Source of the DNA: Treponema sp.
GTDB taxonomy: Bacteria > Spirochaetota > Spirochaetia > Treponematales > Breznakiellaceae
DNA length: 5,349 nt
Direction of reading: 5' to 3'
Assembly: GCA_031280065.1 (NCBI GenBank)
Contig: JAITHH010000260.1
Span: 1-5,349 of the forward strand
Made by a program: the position numbers and the translations under genes. The notes under the pieces were generated by a model. That model did no database searches and had not been told where the DNA came from. It saw only the letters and a list, made by a program, of their open reading frames with translations. The stretch's first letter is position 1, and every line of letters starts with the position of its first letter. Positions 5,333-5,349 of this stretch are shown here, in pieces.

Positions 5333-5349
5333 AAGGCGGATGGGGGGAC

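Noticed and set aside
5335..5349. Possible start of a next gene (ATG at 5340) after fabD
   Set aside because: Only ten bases of that frame are in the window and the AAGG upstream is too close. The G-rich end may instead be the ribosome site of a gene starting beyond the edge.

Overview
The window is a GC-rich bacterial chromosome segment with five genes: one cut off by the left edge and four complete. There are no RNA genes, insertion sequences, CRISPR arrays or other mobile elements that I can see. The lineage cannot be fixed from this sequence alone. The N-terminal wording of the acyl-CoA synthetase and the FabH loops remind me of Treponema-like spirochaetes, often anaerobic and host-associated. 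This is an impression from memory, not a search result.

Layout. Positions 1-237 (+) are the C-terminal end of a glycoside hydrolase family 2 (beta-galactosidase-like) enzyme. After a 91-base gap, 329-2038 (+) encodes an AMP-forming long-chain acyl-CoA synthetase of 569 residues. It faces a convergent gene, 2126-3205 (-), for a malate/L-lactate dehydrogenase-like (Ldh_2 family) NAD(P)-dependent 2-hydroxyacid oxidoreductase of 359 residues. An imperfect hairpin lies between the two stop codons. A 148-base AT-rich divergent region (3206-3353) follows. It holds a good sigma-70-type promoter and two inverted repeats ahead of fabH (3354-4388, +). fabH overlaps fabD (4382-5332, +) by seven bases. 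The window ends 17 bases after fabD with no terminator, so the fatty-acid synthesis operon probably continues to the right.

Function. FabD moves malonyl groups from CoA to acyl carrier protein, and FabH uses malonyl-ACP plus an acyl-CoA primer for the first condensation of type II fatty acid synthesis. The acyl-CoA synthetase, apparently a separate transcription unit, would activate free fatty acids and so offers a route for reusing exogenous or turned-over acyl chains near the de novo genes. The dehydrogenase and the glycosidase have no obvious link to lipid synthesis.

The most notable non-coding signal is a perfect 11-base inverted repeat with a 3-base spacer (3317-3341) between the fabH promoter and its ribosome binding site. 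It is a strong candidate operator for a lipid-responsive regulator not encoded in this window. I see no evidence of a new multi-gene system here; the coding content is ordinary.
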